Program-made: the position numbers and the translations under genes | Origin: UBA9655 sp964597045 | GTDB taxonomy: Bacteria; Pseudomonadota; Alphaproteobacteria; UBA9655 | Length of the DNA stretch: 64,000 bases | NCBI GenBank assembly: GCA_964597045.1 | Contig: CAZQWE010000001.1 | Coordinates: 1-64,000, forward strand | Direction of reading: 5' to 3' | Part shown: positions 1 to 9,972 of the stretch, piece by piece | Layout: each line of letters begins with the position of its first letter | Position numbering within the stretch: position 1 is the first letter of the stretch | Notes under the pieces: model-generated | The model's database searches: none | What the model was told of the DNA's origin: nothing | Seen by the model: only the letters and a program-made list of their open reading frames with translations

Positions 1-2991
1 GCTCCACAAGGCTGCTCAAGTATCCCTGGATTTGGAAGACATGTTCCAAGAGTTGTTGCCCAGTCACAAGTTGATTCGGAAATTGAAACGTTAAAGACAA
101 TTTTTGATACCACAAGAGATCGAGTGAAAAAGGCTCTGAACAAAGCTAGTGGGGTAAAGGATGCAGTTGTTTTTGTTGGCCCAGCACGCCGTGGTAAAAG
201 TACCCTCTGTAACTTATTAGCTGGCCATCAACTTAATGTCATCAAATCAGATGATGGATTATGTTTGGAGGCTGTGGATCCAATTCAAGGGTTTGAAATT
301 GGGCATGGGAATATTGCACAAACTCAAATCCCCGCAATTTGGTATGATCGTAACAACAAACGATTAGTCATAGACTGTCCAGGCTTTGGAGATACAAATG
401 GTAGTCTAGGTGATATCCGTAATGCTTATGCTTTACATCAAGTTTTAAGTCGCTTAACGAACGTGAAACTCGTACTTACTGTTAATGAGGAAGATATTCG
501 TACCGGTGGGGCTTCTTTATTTAAGTTATTCAATGATCTGACAGGATATTTTCAAGATCAAAAAGCTCTTCAAAATTGTATTTCGGTGGTTATAACAAGT
601 CAAAGTAAGTTAAAAGGAGATGCAGTTCAGAGTTCTTTTTCGCGCCTAAAGACGCAAATTGAGGCTAAAAAACAAAATGTGGACCTAAGACCCGAATCAA
701 GACAACTCATTAATTTTTTGGCTGAACAGAAGAACAGAAGCAGGATTACCTCTATACCCTATCCAGAAAAAGAGGGTGCTTATGATGTCAAACCTGACAG
801 CATTCAAAATGCAATAGGGGATTTTAAATCAAATTTCGCAACAAACCAAAAATTCAATATTCATATTGATGAGAAAGCCAAATCTATGTTGAATAAGTAT
901 GGCGAAGCTATCAATAACGATGTCATTAGTTATCTCAATGGTGAGGGGAAAAGAAAATTAACAGATTATTGTTTAGGACTCATGGAGGATCACTCAGGAA
1001 GTGCGGCTTACTTAAGAAATATCTTTAAAGATAAGAAAGCTGCTCTTGAAAAGATGCTAGGTATTAATGACCCTAAATCATTACTTAACACTCTAGGAAG
1101 ATTAATCGACATCGAAGATCTGACATCAAGGGCTGAATCACTAGATTTTATAGAACACTTTAAGTTGAAGAATCCGCTTGACGTTCGGCTTTGGCGCCAA
1201 CCTCTCCAAGGGATGATTCAACTCATTGAACCCTTAACAGAGGAGCCAACGTTTTCTATTACGAGTGATCAGCTAATTGTTGAAGGGCTTTGTGTTGGGT
1301 TAAACGATGTTGTGAGCAAACTTAAACCGGACAGTAAGATTAGCAATATTCAAATCAAAGCTCTTCATACTTTCTTTGGGGACGGGAATCTAACAAGAAA
1401 AGGTGTCAACGTTTCTATTTTTGCTCCTGTTTGGAAGATTGTAGGAGAAATTACAATTGATCTAAGTGGCCTCAATGGCAAGGATGGAAATAAAGTGACA
1501 GTTCCTGGAGGTGATGGTCTTCCGGGTGAAGCAGGCCAAAATGGTGGAAATTTCTATGGAAGGCACTTTGAGATCCATGGCAAAGAACGACTCAAAATTC
1601 ATACCAGTGGTGGAAATGGGGGTAACGGAAGTGATGGAGTAAAGGGTACCGATGGGAACGATCAAACTGAAGTATTAGAAGTTAGTTCCAGCGAACCATA
1701 TTCATATCATCGCACACCTAATGGTAATTACCATGAATATTGGCGAGGAACTTGGCAACATTATAATAAGCCAGCAATTAATGGAACTTCTGGTGGAAAA
1801 GGTGGGAAAGGTGGACGAGGAGGAAACGCTGGAAACAAAGGAATGATTCTAGTCAATGAGGTTAATATTCAAGAAGACATTCCTAACGCAGCTAAGAATG
1901 GTGGTAACGGTAAGGGTGCTAAAGGAGGATTAGGTGGCCTCAATCGGAGAGCAAGTCAAGGAAAGAAGGTTACCAACCGATCACTTTATCAACATTGGAA
2001 TAACGGAAGAAAGGGTGATAAAGTTACACAATATGATGATAATGCTACCAACTTTCACGTTACAGGAGGTGAAGTTAGTCCTCATTTTATTGGCACTAGA
2101 GTTCGTGCACAATCCGGAGTTTCAGGAGAAAATCAGGTTGCAAATGAGCAGAGGTCACCTTGTAAGGCACTTACACAGACTGAAATCTCGAAACAATCTG
2201 GTCAGGAACAATTCATTAGATCTTATAATATTGGTGCATTGAACAGCTCCCAATGCTCATTTATGTTTGTTTTCCCAGATATAAAATTAGATATTTCCTC
2301 CAGTAGTCAAGCTTTCGCAAGTAGTAAAGCAGAACCACTTAGTCAAAGAAAGGTTGGTGGGGGAACAAATAGGAACGTACAGCATGCGGGTCAAGGGGGA
2401 GAAAACCCAGAGGACAGACTGAATAGAGGCGTCCTTTCTAATGGTACCATTCTTCAATTTGAAGTTGAAGTGATACCTGGTGACAGCAATTGTGCTCTTA
2501 CAGCGATGCGCACCACTCGGGCTCAGGCAAGTCAATTGCTTCTAACAAACATCAATAATCAGGAGATTAGACCGTATGTTAATGCTGACATCTTTGAAGC
2601 TATTATAGCTGGGGATGGTTTAGAAGAGATGCTGATTTCTCAGCCAAATATAAGAATTCTGCGAGATGCTTATATGCAAAATCCCTCTGAGCAAAATCGT
2701 CTAGCTATTCAAAATATTTCAAGACAAGACGATACCTATCGGAATTTCGTTATAAATTATGTAGGGAACGATGTTGCAAGACCGTGGCTAGCTTATAGAC
2801 CAAATTCAAATGGCCAGACTCAGCACTCCTCCATGGATGCTATTGCAAGATTGCAAAATAGGGGTTTACGGATCTGGAATGAGAACTTTGAGCTCGTTCA
2901 CGAATATATTCCTCAAGGGAACCAGGGCATCCATGACCTTATCTATGAGAATGGTAACCATTTCAACAGGCTAAGAATCATCAATCAATAG
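1..2991 (+). CDS. GTPase / collagen-like / OTU-protease-like multidomain protein (5' partial)
   Basis: The frame is open from base 1, so the true start lies left of the window; the first in-frame GTG at 124 has no ribosome site and is only a fallback. Counting from that GTG, a P-loop GPARRGKST sits at residues 19-27 and DCPGFGD at 84-90, as in AIG1/dynamin-type GTPases. A long middle region follows, then three Gly-rich, collagen-like stretches near residues 450-640 (for example GKDG, GLPGEAG and GGKGGKGGRGG). The last 170 residues resemble an OTU cysteine protease: GDSNC with candidate nucleophile Cys790, and NGNHF with His946 ten residues from the end. A deubiquitinase tail would suggest action on a eukaryotic host. 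Bacterial ubiquitin proteases are known effectors, but this combination is unfamiliar to me. GTPase call fairly sure, OTU call moderate. Confidence 0.7.
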   Translation, partial: APQGCSSIPGFGRHVPRVVAQSQVDSEIETLKTIFDTTRDRVKKALNKASGVKDAVVFVGPARRGKSTLCNLLAGHQLNVIKSDDGLCLEAVDPIQGFEIGHGNIAQTQIPAIWYDRNNKRLVIDCPGFGDTNGSLGDIRNAYALHQVLSRLTNVKLVLTVNEEDIRTGGASLFKLFNDLTGYFQDQKALQNCISVVITSQSKLKGDAVQSSFSRLKTQIEAKKQNVDLRPESRQLINFLAEQKNRSRITSIPYPEKEGAYDVKPDSIQNAIGDFKSNFATNQKFNIHIDEKAKSMLNKYGEAINNDVISYLNGEGKRKLTDYCLGLMEDHSGSAAYLRNIFKDKKAALEKMLGINDPKSLLNTLGRLIDIEDLTSRAESLDFIEHFKLKNPLDVRLWRQPLQGMIQLIEPLTEEPTFSITSDQLIVEGLCVGLNDVVSKLKPDSKISNIQIKALHTFFGDGNLTRKGVNVSIFAPVWKIVGEITIDLSGLNGKDGNKVTVPGGDGLPGEAGQNGGNFYGRHFEIHGKERLKIHTSGGNGGNGSDGVKGTDGNDQTEVLEVSSSEPYSYHRTPNGNYHEYWRGTWQHYNKPAINGTSGGKGGKGGRGGNAGNKGMILVNEVNIQEDIPNAAKNGGNGKGAKGGLGGLNRRASQGKKVTNRSLYQHWNNGRKGDKVTQYDDNATNFHVTGGEVSPHFIGTRVRAQSGVSGENQVANEQRSPCKALTQTEISKQSGQEQFIRSYNIGALNSSQCSFMFVFPDIKLDISSSSQAFASSKAEPLSQRKVGGGTNRNVQHAGQGGENPEDRLNRGVLSNGTILQFEVEVIPGDSNCALTAMRTTRAQASQLLLTNINNQEIRPYVNADIFEAIIAGDGLEEMLISQPNIRILRDAYMQNPSEQNRLAIQNISRQDDTYRNFVINYVGNDVARPWLAYRPNSNGQTQHSSMDAIARLQNRGLRIWNENFELVHEYIPQGNQGIHDLIYENGNHFNRLRIINQ

Positions 2992-3010
2992 ATTAAACCA
3001 TTTGCTCCAA

Positions 3011-3032
3011 GAGAGGTGCGAAAGCACCTCTC
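3011..3032. other. 9-bp hairpin with GAAA tetraloop between the two giant genes
   Basis: GAGAGGTGC and GCACCTCTC form a perfect 9-bp stem closed by GAAA, a GNRA-type loop, 20 bases after the stop of the GTPase/OTU gene. No T-run follows, so it is not a standard intrinsic terminator. The stem ends 11 bases before the AAAGGAG ribosome site of the next gene, so it could act as an mRNA processing or stability element between co-transcribed genes. That role is inference. Confidence 0.5.
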
Positions 3033-3056
3033 ACGCGGTGCATAAAGGAGAAAATT

Positions 3057-6000
3057 ATGTTTGCAAATACACAGAAATCACTCAAGAGAACCCTAGTGAG
3101 TACAATGAGAAGAGTTCTCTCCTTCATTCTCATCCTCTCTCTACAGTGGCAGAACTGCTTATGGGCGAGAGGACCGATTCACCTTGTGGCTGAGGAGTTA
3201 CCTGCCTCACATGGGCGTCTTTATGCAAATAAAAAACTTGGTTTTATTGAACCAGGCCTGATTCGGAACGATGGAATTCATAATGTTTTCAAAGATATTA
3301 GGTTAAAAAAAGGCGGGCTTATCTTAAAAGGAGGTTCACAAGACCGTCCTATCTTTAACCGAGTGCATCAGGATAAACCCATTTTACTGGACGGTGTCAT
3401 TCAAGCTGAAAAGCCTTGTCCTGTTGTTTTTGGAAATTATGGAGGGGTGTATGTAAAGAATGCTGATTTCAAAAATATAGAACACCTTACACTCGCTGCA
3501 GGTAATTTAGCCCTCACAAATAAAGGAATGGCTTATAGTGTGGATCACGGCGAAGTCTGTGTTTCAAGAACTGTTTTGCTTGAAGATAGTGGAGTCAAGA
3601 AACTCTCACTCAGCGGTGAGGAGGTTCACCTCAATAATTCTATACTCAACCCTACTGATTCTTTGGAAGTTGTAACGGGTAAACATATACGAGGTTTTTG
3701 GCAACACCATTCTGTCTGTGTCTTTGATAGAGAACCGCAAACTCTGGTAAAATCGATCACAATGAATAATGATTCCGTTTTAAGATCCAAAGCAATTTTC
3801 TTAGAAAGTCTCGACAAAGAGGCTTCAATCCATTTGCTTGGGTGTATTGAGTCAACAGATGAAGATATTGTCATTCGAGCACGTGGGGATATCTACATTA
3901 ACAAGCTCGTTGCTCATGGTAATTTAGACATTCAAACAACAGGTAAAATCTATTTTGGGAAAGAAGCGCATGTCGGTGGATCAGTAAGGGTTATTGGTGG
4001 TCAAATTTTTGTTGAAAATGAGCTTAGTGCAGTGGGTAAGCTTTATTTGGAGTCTGATGAATCAGTTGTTGTAAATGGAGCCCTCTTTTCTAGAGATAAT
4101 GATGTTGAGGTAAAAGCAAAGAAATTAATTGATGTTCAAGGATTAATTGCAGCTAAGAAGGATATCTCTTTCGACAGTCCAGATACACAAAATAAAGGAC
4201 AAGTGATTTCAAATGGATATTTAGACTTCACTGGACAATTCATGAATACCGAAAATGGATCAGTTAAGGTTGAATCGATTATAAATCCTATAAGTTTTTT
4301 TACAGCCAATGAAGGTTTAGTCGAATTAAAGGATTCATTGTGTTTATTGGGAGATCTTAAAAGTTCTTTGAAAGGCACTGTCATCACTCATGGTAAATTT
4401 AAATACGCAGGAAAAACTTTAAATCTCGAAGGTAAACTTTTTGCAGTTAAGGGTGCTGTTTTTGAAGAAGGATTTGATTCATTTACTAATAAGGGAGAAC
4501 TTCTAGCCTACGGTAAAGGTTTAAAGGGCCGTATGAGTCAATTACACAATCATGGAAAAATTGACGTTTCGAATCTAAACGCACAGATAGAGCATACTCG
4601 TAATGAATCTGGGGCAGTTCTTAGAACTCAAGGGAACTTTAATGTTGAAGGTAAATCATATAATAACTCTGGCACAGTCTTTACATGTGGTGTTCATAAG
4701 CTTTCATTAGATGAGACCTTTATTGATAATGGAACCTTCTACTCCCCTACTCTCTTTGTCCTTAAAGCAAAGGATATCGAATATGGCAGTGAGCAAGCAT
4801 CCTATTTAAGGGATGCAAGCATAGAATCTAAAGCAACTTTGAATGTAACAGAAGGGGCAAAATTTAACTTCCCAACAAAAAATGAAAGAGGATTCGAAAA
4901 TAAATTTTATTTAAGTCTTAAAAACAGTGGCTTAAAGAGTACTTCCAAGAGTTCCCCCTTTAAATTTAGCGGAAAGATTACCCAAAAATCTAATGAGAAA
5001 TTTCCCTTGAGAGATTTTTTTGAGCTTTTCGACGAAAAAATTGACACTGCAAATTTCAAGTCCCTCACTGATTTTATACAGGGCATGTCCATAGAGTTAA
5101 AGAAAAAAACAGAAGAGGAAAAATCAAAAATTCAGTTTATTTCAGCAAAGAACATTGAATTAAAAAATGTAAAGATAAACCCAACAGCCGCTTCTCTAGA
5201 CATCATTGTGGAAGGGAAGTATCAGGATACAGGATCGGTACTAAAGACAGGTGTTTTTTCAGGCTACAACGTTAATGTAAACGCAAAGTCTGTAAATTTA
5301 AAAAATACTTTGATCGAGAGTCGTTTTGGATCGACAAGTGTTCAAGCCCTTGAGGAAATAAGTTTAAGTAACTCTCACCTCTTAGCAGGTGTTCAAGCTT
5401 CAGTTAGAGCGTCGATTCTTAATATGAATGATAGTTCTATCAAACAAGTTGGACAAAACGGACAAGGGACGAGAGTCGAGGTTGATAAGCTATCAGCAAC
5501 CAATAGTAAGGTGGGAAGTGAGAGTGGAGTTAATAATCTTAAAGTTGATAGATCTGCACATATTAAATATTCAACCATGGAAGGCAAAGTGAATCTTATT
5601 ACAGTTGGGGAAAGTCTTGTCCTAAGCCGCTGCAGCTTAATCAGCGAATATAATCGCATACTAGGAAATAAGGCCGAGCTTGATAATAATGAATTCACAG
5701 GTCGTACGGATGTTGCCGTTAATGATTTGGCTAAGTTACAGGGGAACAAAGCTCATGATCTGTTAACAGTCAAAGGCGAGAAGATTAAATTTATTGAAAG
5801 TAATCAAGCCAAGAGTTTGTTCGCTCAAGGTAAGCATATAGAGAACACAGGCACACTTAATACAGATGGGAATCTCAGTTTAGAGGGAGAAGTCATTGCC
5901 CAATTTGGAAAAACTCAGGCCGGAACAGATTCATATATAAAAGCTACACAAAGATATGACGATAAAGAAACATCTCACAATTTTGCAAAGGGTAATCTTG

Positions 6001-8924
6001 TTCTAAGTGCCCCTGAAAACAATGGATTTAATGGTTCACTTAAAGCTGCAAGAATTGATATTGAGCTCAAGGATATGAATCTCCTCAAGCTTCTCAATCA
6101 AACAGAATGTTCCGAATTAAATGCAGTTCTTAAAGAAGGTGAGGTTGTCATTGATTCTGACCTCATCATCAATAGAACTCTTGGTTTATGGGCTAAGAAA
6201 TTTGAGAATAGTAAGAGCCTAACAGCTCAAGGTGATTTCCAGGTCCATGTTCAAAATACTATTTTGAACACGGGTCATATGATGATTTATGGAAAGGGAA
6301 CCTTTGAAGGAGATAGCACAGAAATAAAGTCGGGTACAATTGAAGCTGATGATATTTCCTTTAAAGTTCGTCATTTCTATATGGAAAGACTGAAACATCG
6401 AGTCTTCACCACGAATGGCTTTAAGGATGAGCTCTTAGCTGAGACAAAGATAAAAGCAAGAAAAGGTAATGTAAATATAAAAGCGAGTGAGTCTGTTAAT
6501 ATTGTTGCTGGTGAGGTAGAAGCAAGCCAAGGCATTACAATTGACTCAGACGGATTTCTTTTTATAGGGGCTCAAGAGCTTCAAGAAGAACAGCGGACTC
6601 AGACAAAAAAATCCTCCTATTTTTATCAAAACGTAAAGCAGGAAGTAGCAAAGTTAAATGCTGAAAAAACCGACATAAACCTTAAGTCAAAAGATAAGAT
6701 GGTTTTTTCTGGTGTAGAGTCCAAAAGCGGTGGAAACACAACAGTAACCTCTGAGAAGTCGATTGAGTGCATTGCTCAAATGGAGAGTGAGCGCAGTGAG
6801 TCTTCTTCTGAAAAAAGCGGAGGATTGCTAGGTAAGAAATCAAAGAAAAACAGGGAAGAAACAAGAACAAAGGTGATTCCAAACTTCTTTAAGGCCGGAG
6901 GAAATGTCATGTTTGATGCTAAAGAAAATAATTATCAGCAAGCAACTAAAATTGAATGTGATGGCAAGGCAAAATTTATTTCAAGAGAAGGAAAAGTCTA
7001 TTTAGCTTCAGCAACAGAAGTTGAAATGTTCCATCTCCAAAAATGTAGCTCGAACGCCGTTTGGCAATCATCATTAGACAAAGGACATGTGCATGAAAAT
7101 GTTGTTATGTGCAACATTAAGGCAAAGGGTGGTTTTGAGGTTTCAGGTGCAGCAGGGGTTGAAGCAGAAATTAAGAAATCTTTTGATAGGCTCGCGCAAG
7201 ATCCAGGAACAACATGGGTTAAAGAGTTAAGACAAAATTCTACTGTTAAATTTAAAGAAATCGAAGAGGAGTATCGCACTTGGAGTAAAAAACAGTCAGG
7301 CTTAACTGCTGTCGGAGCTTTATTAGTTAGTCTCATTGTTACGATTGCAACAGCAGGAGCTGGCCTTGCGGCAGCTGTTGGTAATGCTGTAACACAAGCT
7401 TGTGGGACGGGTGCTTTTGGAGCTTTTATGAGTGGAGCTGCTGTTGGAACGGCAAATTCATTGATTACCTCAGGGAGCATTTCTTTAATAAATAATCGAA
7501 GGAATATTTCTAAGACCTTTATGGATTTAATGTCATCGAAGCAGCTGAAATCAGTTGCTGTGGCAGCGTTGGCATCAGGTATTGTTCAGGGGGCATCAGC
7601 ACATTTTGGTCTTCCTCAAACGCCGGAGGGCCTTTATCAACATGCACAACATCAACTCCTTAAAAATGGTGTAAATGCCAGTCTTAGTGTTGTCTTTGAT
7701 AAGGAAGATCCTGAAAAGGCTTTCCTAAACGCCCTTAAGAATGGGGTGGTCTCAGCACTTGGCGGATGGGCAGCAAATCAAATTGGAGCTGCCTATAAGC
7801 CAGCCAATGCTGAAGAGCCTACCATTGATGCAGTCACTCATAAATTTCTTCATGCTGTCGTGGGTGCAGGCTTAGGTGCGGCAACTGGGAAAAATTCCAA
7901 GAAAGGGGCACTCGCAGGGGCCGTTGGAGCCTTTTCAGCAGAACTTTTTGCTGAAGCTTTACCGGATTCAATGCATCCCGATATGAGAGCGCACCTGGCA
8001 CAATTAGGTGTTGGTTTGGCAGGTCTGTTCTCAAGATTTGATGTTAATGCTGCTTTATTTGGTGCGGATAATGCTCTCGAAAACAACTTCAAGAGAACTC
8101 ACGGGAAGGATGACAAGAATGATGTAGAGGAAGAGGAAGAGGATGAGAACGAAAGTCATTATTTCGACATCCCTGATCTTGAAGAGATGTTTTATGAATC
8201 TTTGGAAGAACACAGTGATACAATTTCGAAGCAGGGCTCCAAGGGCGGACTTTGGGATTGGATATGGACTGAAAGCGAAACTACAGCTGAAGGAAAAAAA
8301 CATATTCTTAATGAAATGACAAAGACAGGATATAAATTTGATCAAGCACTAAATAAAACCGACTTATCACTATTTGATAAGATGGGTCTTTATTGTGCTA
8401 TTGCTGACAACAACAGAGCCATAATGCATGTCCAACAATTTAGCGATGCTCCTGGAGCGATAGCTTTAGATATTGTTGGACTTATTCCTTGTGCAAAGTT
8501 TGGTGGAATTTTTAAGAATGTAAAATTTGGGTCGAAGGTTTCTAAAGGCGGGAAAAATTCTTTAGCAGCTTTAGATTTAGCTAGTGTTAATAAACTTCCA
8601 GGAAGTCGTAGTTGGAATAAAAATATTACGCCGTTTAAATGGGCACGTTCCCCTGGATTTCATTTGGGAGACCATTATTTTGACAGAAAGTTTCAACGAA
8701 GCATACCATCAGTCAATATATTACCAGCTCTGAATGCACCGCTAAAAAAATCAAAATTGAGATACATTAAGGAGAATAAACCTAATGAGAGATGGAGTCA
8801 AAAATATATTGGTTTAACTACAACTGTTGTAATTAATCCAGTAACAAAAAAAATTATTACAGTTTATAAAACACCATCAAATGTAGTTAAAAAGTTATTA
8901 AAAGAGAAAATTAATAACAAATAA
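3057..8924 (+). CDS. Filamentous-haemagglutinin / CdiA-like polymorphic toxin
   Basis: This 1955-residue protein starts at ATG 3057 behind AAAGGAG. The N-terminus has a basic stretch and a hydrophobic segment (residues about 19-36), consistent with an extended signal peptide of two-partner-secreted exoproteins. Residues about 60-1400 are a beta-solenoid of short repeats on G/N/S turns. Residues about 1120-1330 resemble CdiA-type haemagglutinin repeats. Residues 1418-1635 form a Gly/Ala-rich region like the DUF637 haemagglutinin domain. DNALENN (1671-1677) resembles the VENN pre-toxin junction and is followed by an acidic run. The last 90 residues (H1873, R1877, R1881, then IITVYKT) look like a small BECR-type RNase such as DUF4258. 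The toxin class is inference. No TpsB transporter and no obvious immunity gene lie in the window; the next gene is a tRNA on the other strand. Confidence 0.8.
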   Translation: MFANTQKSLKRTLVSTMRRVLSFILILSLQWQNCLWARGPIHLVAEELPASHGRLYANKKLGFIEPGLIRNDGIHNVFKDIRLKKGGLILKGGSQDRPIFNRVHQDKPILLDGVIQAEKPCPVVFGNYGGVYVKNADFKNIEHLTLAAGNLALTNKGMAYSVDHGEVCVSRTVLLEDSGVKKLSLSGEEVHLNNSILNPTDSLEVVTGKHIRGFWQHHSVCVFDREPQTLVKSITMNNDSVLRSKAIFLESLDKEASIHLLGCIESTDEDIVIRARGDIYINKLVAHGNLDIQTTGKIYFGKEAHVGGSVRVIGGQIFVENELSAVGKLYLESDESVVVNGALFSRDNDVEVKAKKLIDVQGLIAAKKDISFDSPDTQNKGQVISNGYLDFTGQFMNTENGSVKVESIINPISFFTANEGLVELKDSLCLLGDLKSSLKGTVITHGKFKYAGKTLNLEGKLFAVKGAVFEEGFDSFTNKGELLAYGKGLKGRMSQLHNHGKIDVSNLNAQIEHTRNESGAVLRTQGNFNVEGKSYNNSGTVFTCGVHKLSLDETFIDNGTFYSPTLFVLKAKDIEYGSEQASYLRDASIESKATLNVTEGAKFNFPTKNERGFENKFYLSLKNSGLKSTSKSSPFKFSGKITQKSNEKFPLRDFFELFDEKIDTANFKSLTDFIQGMSIELKKKTEEEKSKIQFISAKNIELKNVKINPTAASLDIIVEGKYQDTGSVLKTGVFSGYNVNVNAKSVNLKNTLIESRFGSTSVQALEEISLSNSHLLAGVQASVRASILNMNDSSIKQVGQNGQGTRVEVDKLSATNSKVGSESGVNNLKVDRSAHIKYSTMEGKVNLITVGESLVLSRCSLISEYNRILGNKAELDNNEFTGRTDVAVNDLAKLQGNKAHDLLTVKGEKIKFIESNQAKSLFAQGKHIENTGTLNTDGNLSLEGEVIAQFGKTQAGTDSYIKATQRYDDKETSHNFAKGNLVLSAPENNGFNGSLKAARIDIELKDMNLLKLLNQTECSELNAVLKEGEVVIDSDLIINRTLGLWAKKFENSKSLTAQGDFQVHVQNTILNTGHMMIYGKGTFEGDSTEIKSGTIEADDISFKVRHFYMERLKHRVFTTNGFKDELLAETKIKARKGNVNIKASESVNIVAGEVEASQGITIDSDGFLFIGAQELQEEQRTQTKKSSYFYQNVKQEVAKLNAEKTDINLKSKDKMVFSGVESKSGGNTTVTSEKSIECIAQMESERSESSSEKSGGLLGKKSKKNREETRTKVIPNFFKAGGNVMFDAKENNYQQATKIECDGKAKFISREGKVYLASATEVEMFHLQKCSSNAVWQSSLDKGHVHENVVMCNIKAKGGFEVSGAAGVEAEIKKSFDRLAQDPGTTWVKELRQNSTVKFKEIEEEYRTWSKKQSGLTAVGALLVSLIVTIATAGAGLAAAVGNAVTQACGTGAFGAFMSGAAVGTANSLITSGSISLINNRRNISKTFMDLMSSKQLKSVAVAALASGIVQGASAHFGLPQTPEGLYQHAQHQLLKNGVNASLSVVFDKEDPEKAFLNALKNGVVSALGGWAANQIGAAYKPANAEEPTIDAVTHKFLHAVVGAGLGAATGKNSKKGALAGAVGAFSAELFAEALPDSMHPDMRAHLAQLGVGLAGLFSRFDVNAALFGADNALENNFKRTHGKDDKNDVEEEEEDENESHYFDIPDLEEMFYESLEEHSDTISKQGSKGGLWDWIWTESETTAEGKKHILNEMTKTGYKFDQALNKTDLSLFDKMGLYCAIADNNRAIMHVQQFSDAPGAIALDIVGLIPCAKFGGIFKNVKFGSKVSKGGKNSLAALDLASVNKLPGSRSWNKNITPFKWARSPGFHLGDHYFDRKFQRSIPSVNILPALNAPLKKSKLRYIKENKPNERWSQKYIGLTTTVVINPVTKKIITVYKTPSNVVKKLLKEKINNK

Positions 8925-8955
8925 AATTCTACTTATGATAAAATCATACTTATTT

Positions 8956-8993
8956 AAAACACCAAGTTTTGTGTCAGCTTTATTGTGCCAACT

Positions 8994-8996
<3 letters not shown>
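8956..8996 (-). terminator. Probable terminator of tRNA-fMet
   Basis: On the minus strand, CCAAGTT (8990-8996, including the tRNA CCA) pairs with AACTTGG (8962-8968), followed by a T-rich tail (TGTTTT). The 21-base loop is large, so this is only a moderate call. Confidence 0.4.
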
Positions 8997-9070
<74 letters not shown>

Positions 9071-9108
9071 ATAAGAACTAAAAGGGTAAACCCTTGTGGA
9101 GTGTGCGG

Positions 9109-9137
9109 AACATAGCAATCCTATATTCATTTGTCGA
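9109..9137 (-). promoter_or_regulatory. Predicted promoter of tRNA-fMet
   Basis: On the minus strand, TCGACA (9132-9137) and TATGTT (9109-9114) are separated by 17 bases, and the -10 lies about 39 bases upstream of the tRNA 5' end. The match to sigma-70 is reasonable but untested. The rest of the 8925-9224 gap shows nothing beyond the tRNA and this promoter. Confidence 0.45.
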
Positions 9138-9224
9138 GATATTTTTTCACAGTATTCAAATCTTGGTGGAAATTAATTCAAAACAAGAGTATTCTTATAA
9201 ATAAAAAATAATAAGGAATCAGGT

Positions 9225-9968
9225 ATGACCCTATCCGCGCCCTCTTTCAACCCCGTTAAAGCAGCCATAGCTCTTGGCCTTTGCCTCGCCCTTGGACCAA
9301 CCCTTGCAGGATACTTTATTTATAGTGGAATTGTAGAGGCCAAACTGGGTGATCGGTATGTTACGGCAAAAGGGCTTGTTGAACGCGTTGAAAAATCAGA
9401 TCGTGGAACATTTGAACTTACCTTTAAAGTAACAGGTAATGACTTAGGCCAAGCTTATCAGAAGCTCAATCAGAATACAGCACTTGCCAAAACCTTTATC
9501 GTTAATGCTGGATTTACTGAGTCTGACATTACAATCATGGCCCCTCAAGTCAATGATCTCCATGCAAGAGAATATGGCGAGAACACTCCTCCAGAGCGTT
9601 ATCTTCTCGAGAGAACCATCGCCGTTAACTCTAAAAATGTTGATCTTCTGAATACCTTCTCTGGTAAAACAGGAGAACTCATTGAACAAGGCGTTACAGT
9701 TAACCGTGGCTACATTCAGTTTTACCTCGATAAGTTTAATGAGTTAAGACCCGGACTTGTATCCGAGGCCACAAAAAATGCCTTTGAAGTTGCCAAGAGT
9801 TTTGCCGTTGAAACAGGGAGTGAGATTGGCAAAATTCGCAAAGCCAATCAAGGGGTTATCACATTGACAAGCCCCAACGCCCCACCGGGACAAGACTACG
9901 ATAATGGCACAAGTTCTCTCTTTAAGAAGATTCGTGTCGTCACAACCATTGAATTTTATTTAAAGTAA
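9225..9968 (+). CDS. SIMPL-domain (DUF541) protein, membrane-anchored
   Basis: This 247-residue protein starts at ATG behind AAGGA. One N-terminal hydrophobic segment (residues about 12-34, rich in A/L/G) is probably an uncleaved anchor. The rest matches the SIMPL/DUF541 fold: the YVTAKGLVERV strand, a long helix-rich middle, paired strands such as YIQFYL, and the C-terminal RVVTTIEFYL strand. SIMPL proteins are periplasmic and poorly understood; some bind other proteins or affect stress tolerance. The channel-like gene starts 4 bases after its stop, so the two are probably one transcript. Confidence 0.8.
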   Translation: MTLSAPSFNPVKAAIALGLCLALGPTLAGYFIYSGIVEAKLGDRYVTAKGLVERVEKSDRGTFELTFKVTGNDLGQAYQKLNQNTALAKTFIVNAGFTESDITIMAPQVNDLHAREYGENTPPERYLLERTIAVNSKNVDLLNTFSGKTGELIEQGVTVNRGYIQFYLDKFNELRPGLVSEATKNAFEVAKSFAVETGSEIGKIRKANQGVITLTSPNAPPGQDYDNGTSSLFKKIRVVTTIEFYLK

Positions 9969-9972
9969 ATTC

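Noticed and set aside
1462..1665. Minus-strand frame of 67 codons inside the GTPase/OTU gene
   Set aside because: It lies wholly inside the collagen-like coding part of the large gene and arises from Gly-rich codons; no ribosome site or family likeness.
6998..7480. 160-codon minus-strand frame within the toxin gene
   Set aside because: Opposite the DUF637-like Gly/Ala region, which leaves open antisense frames; no start signal.
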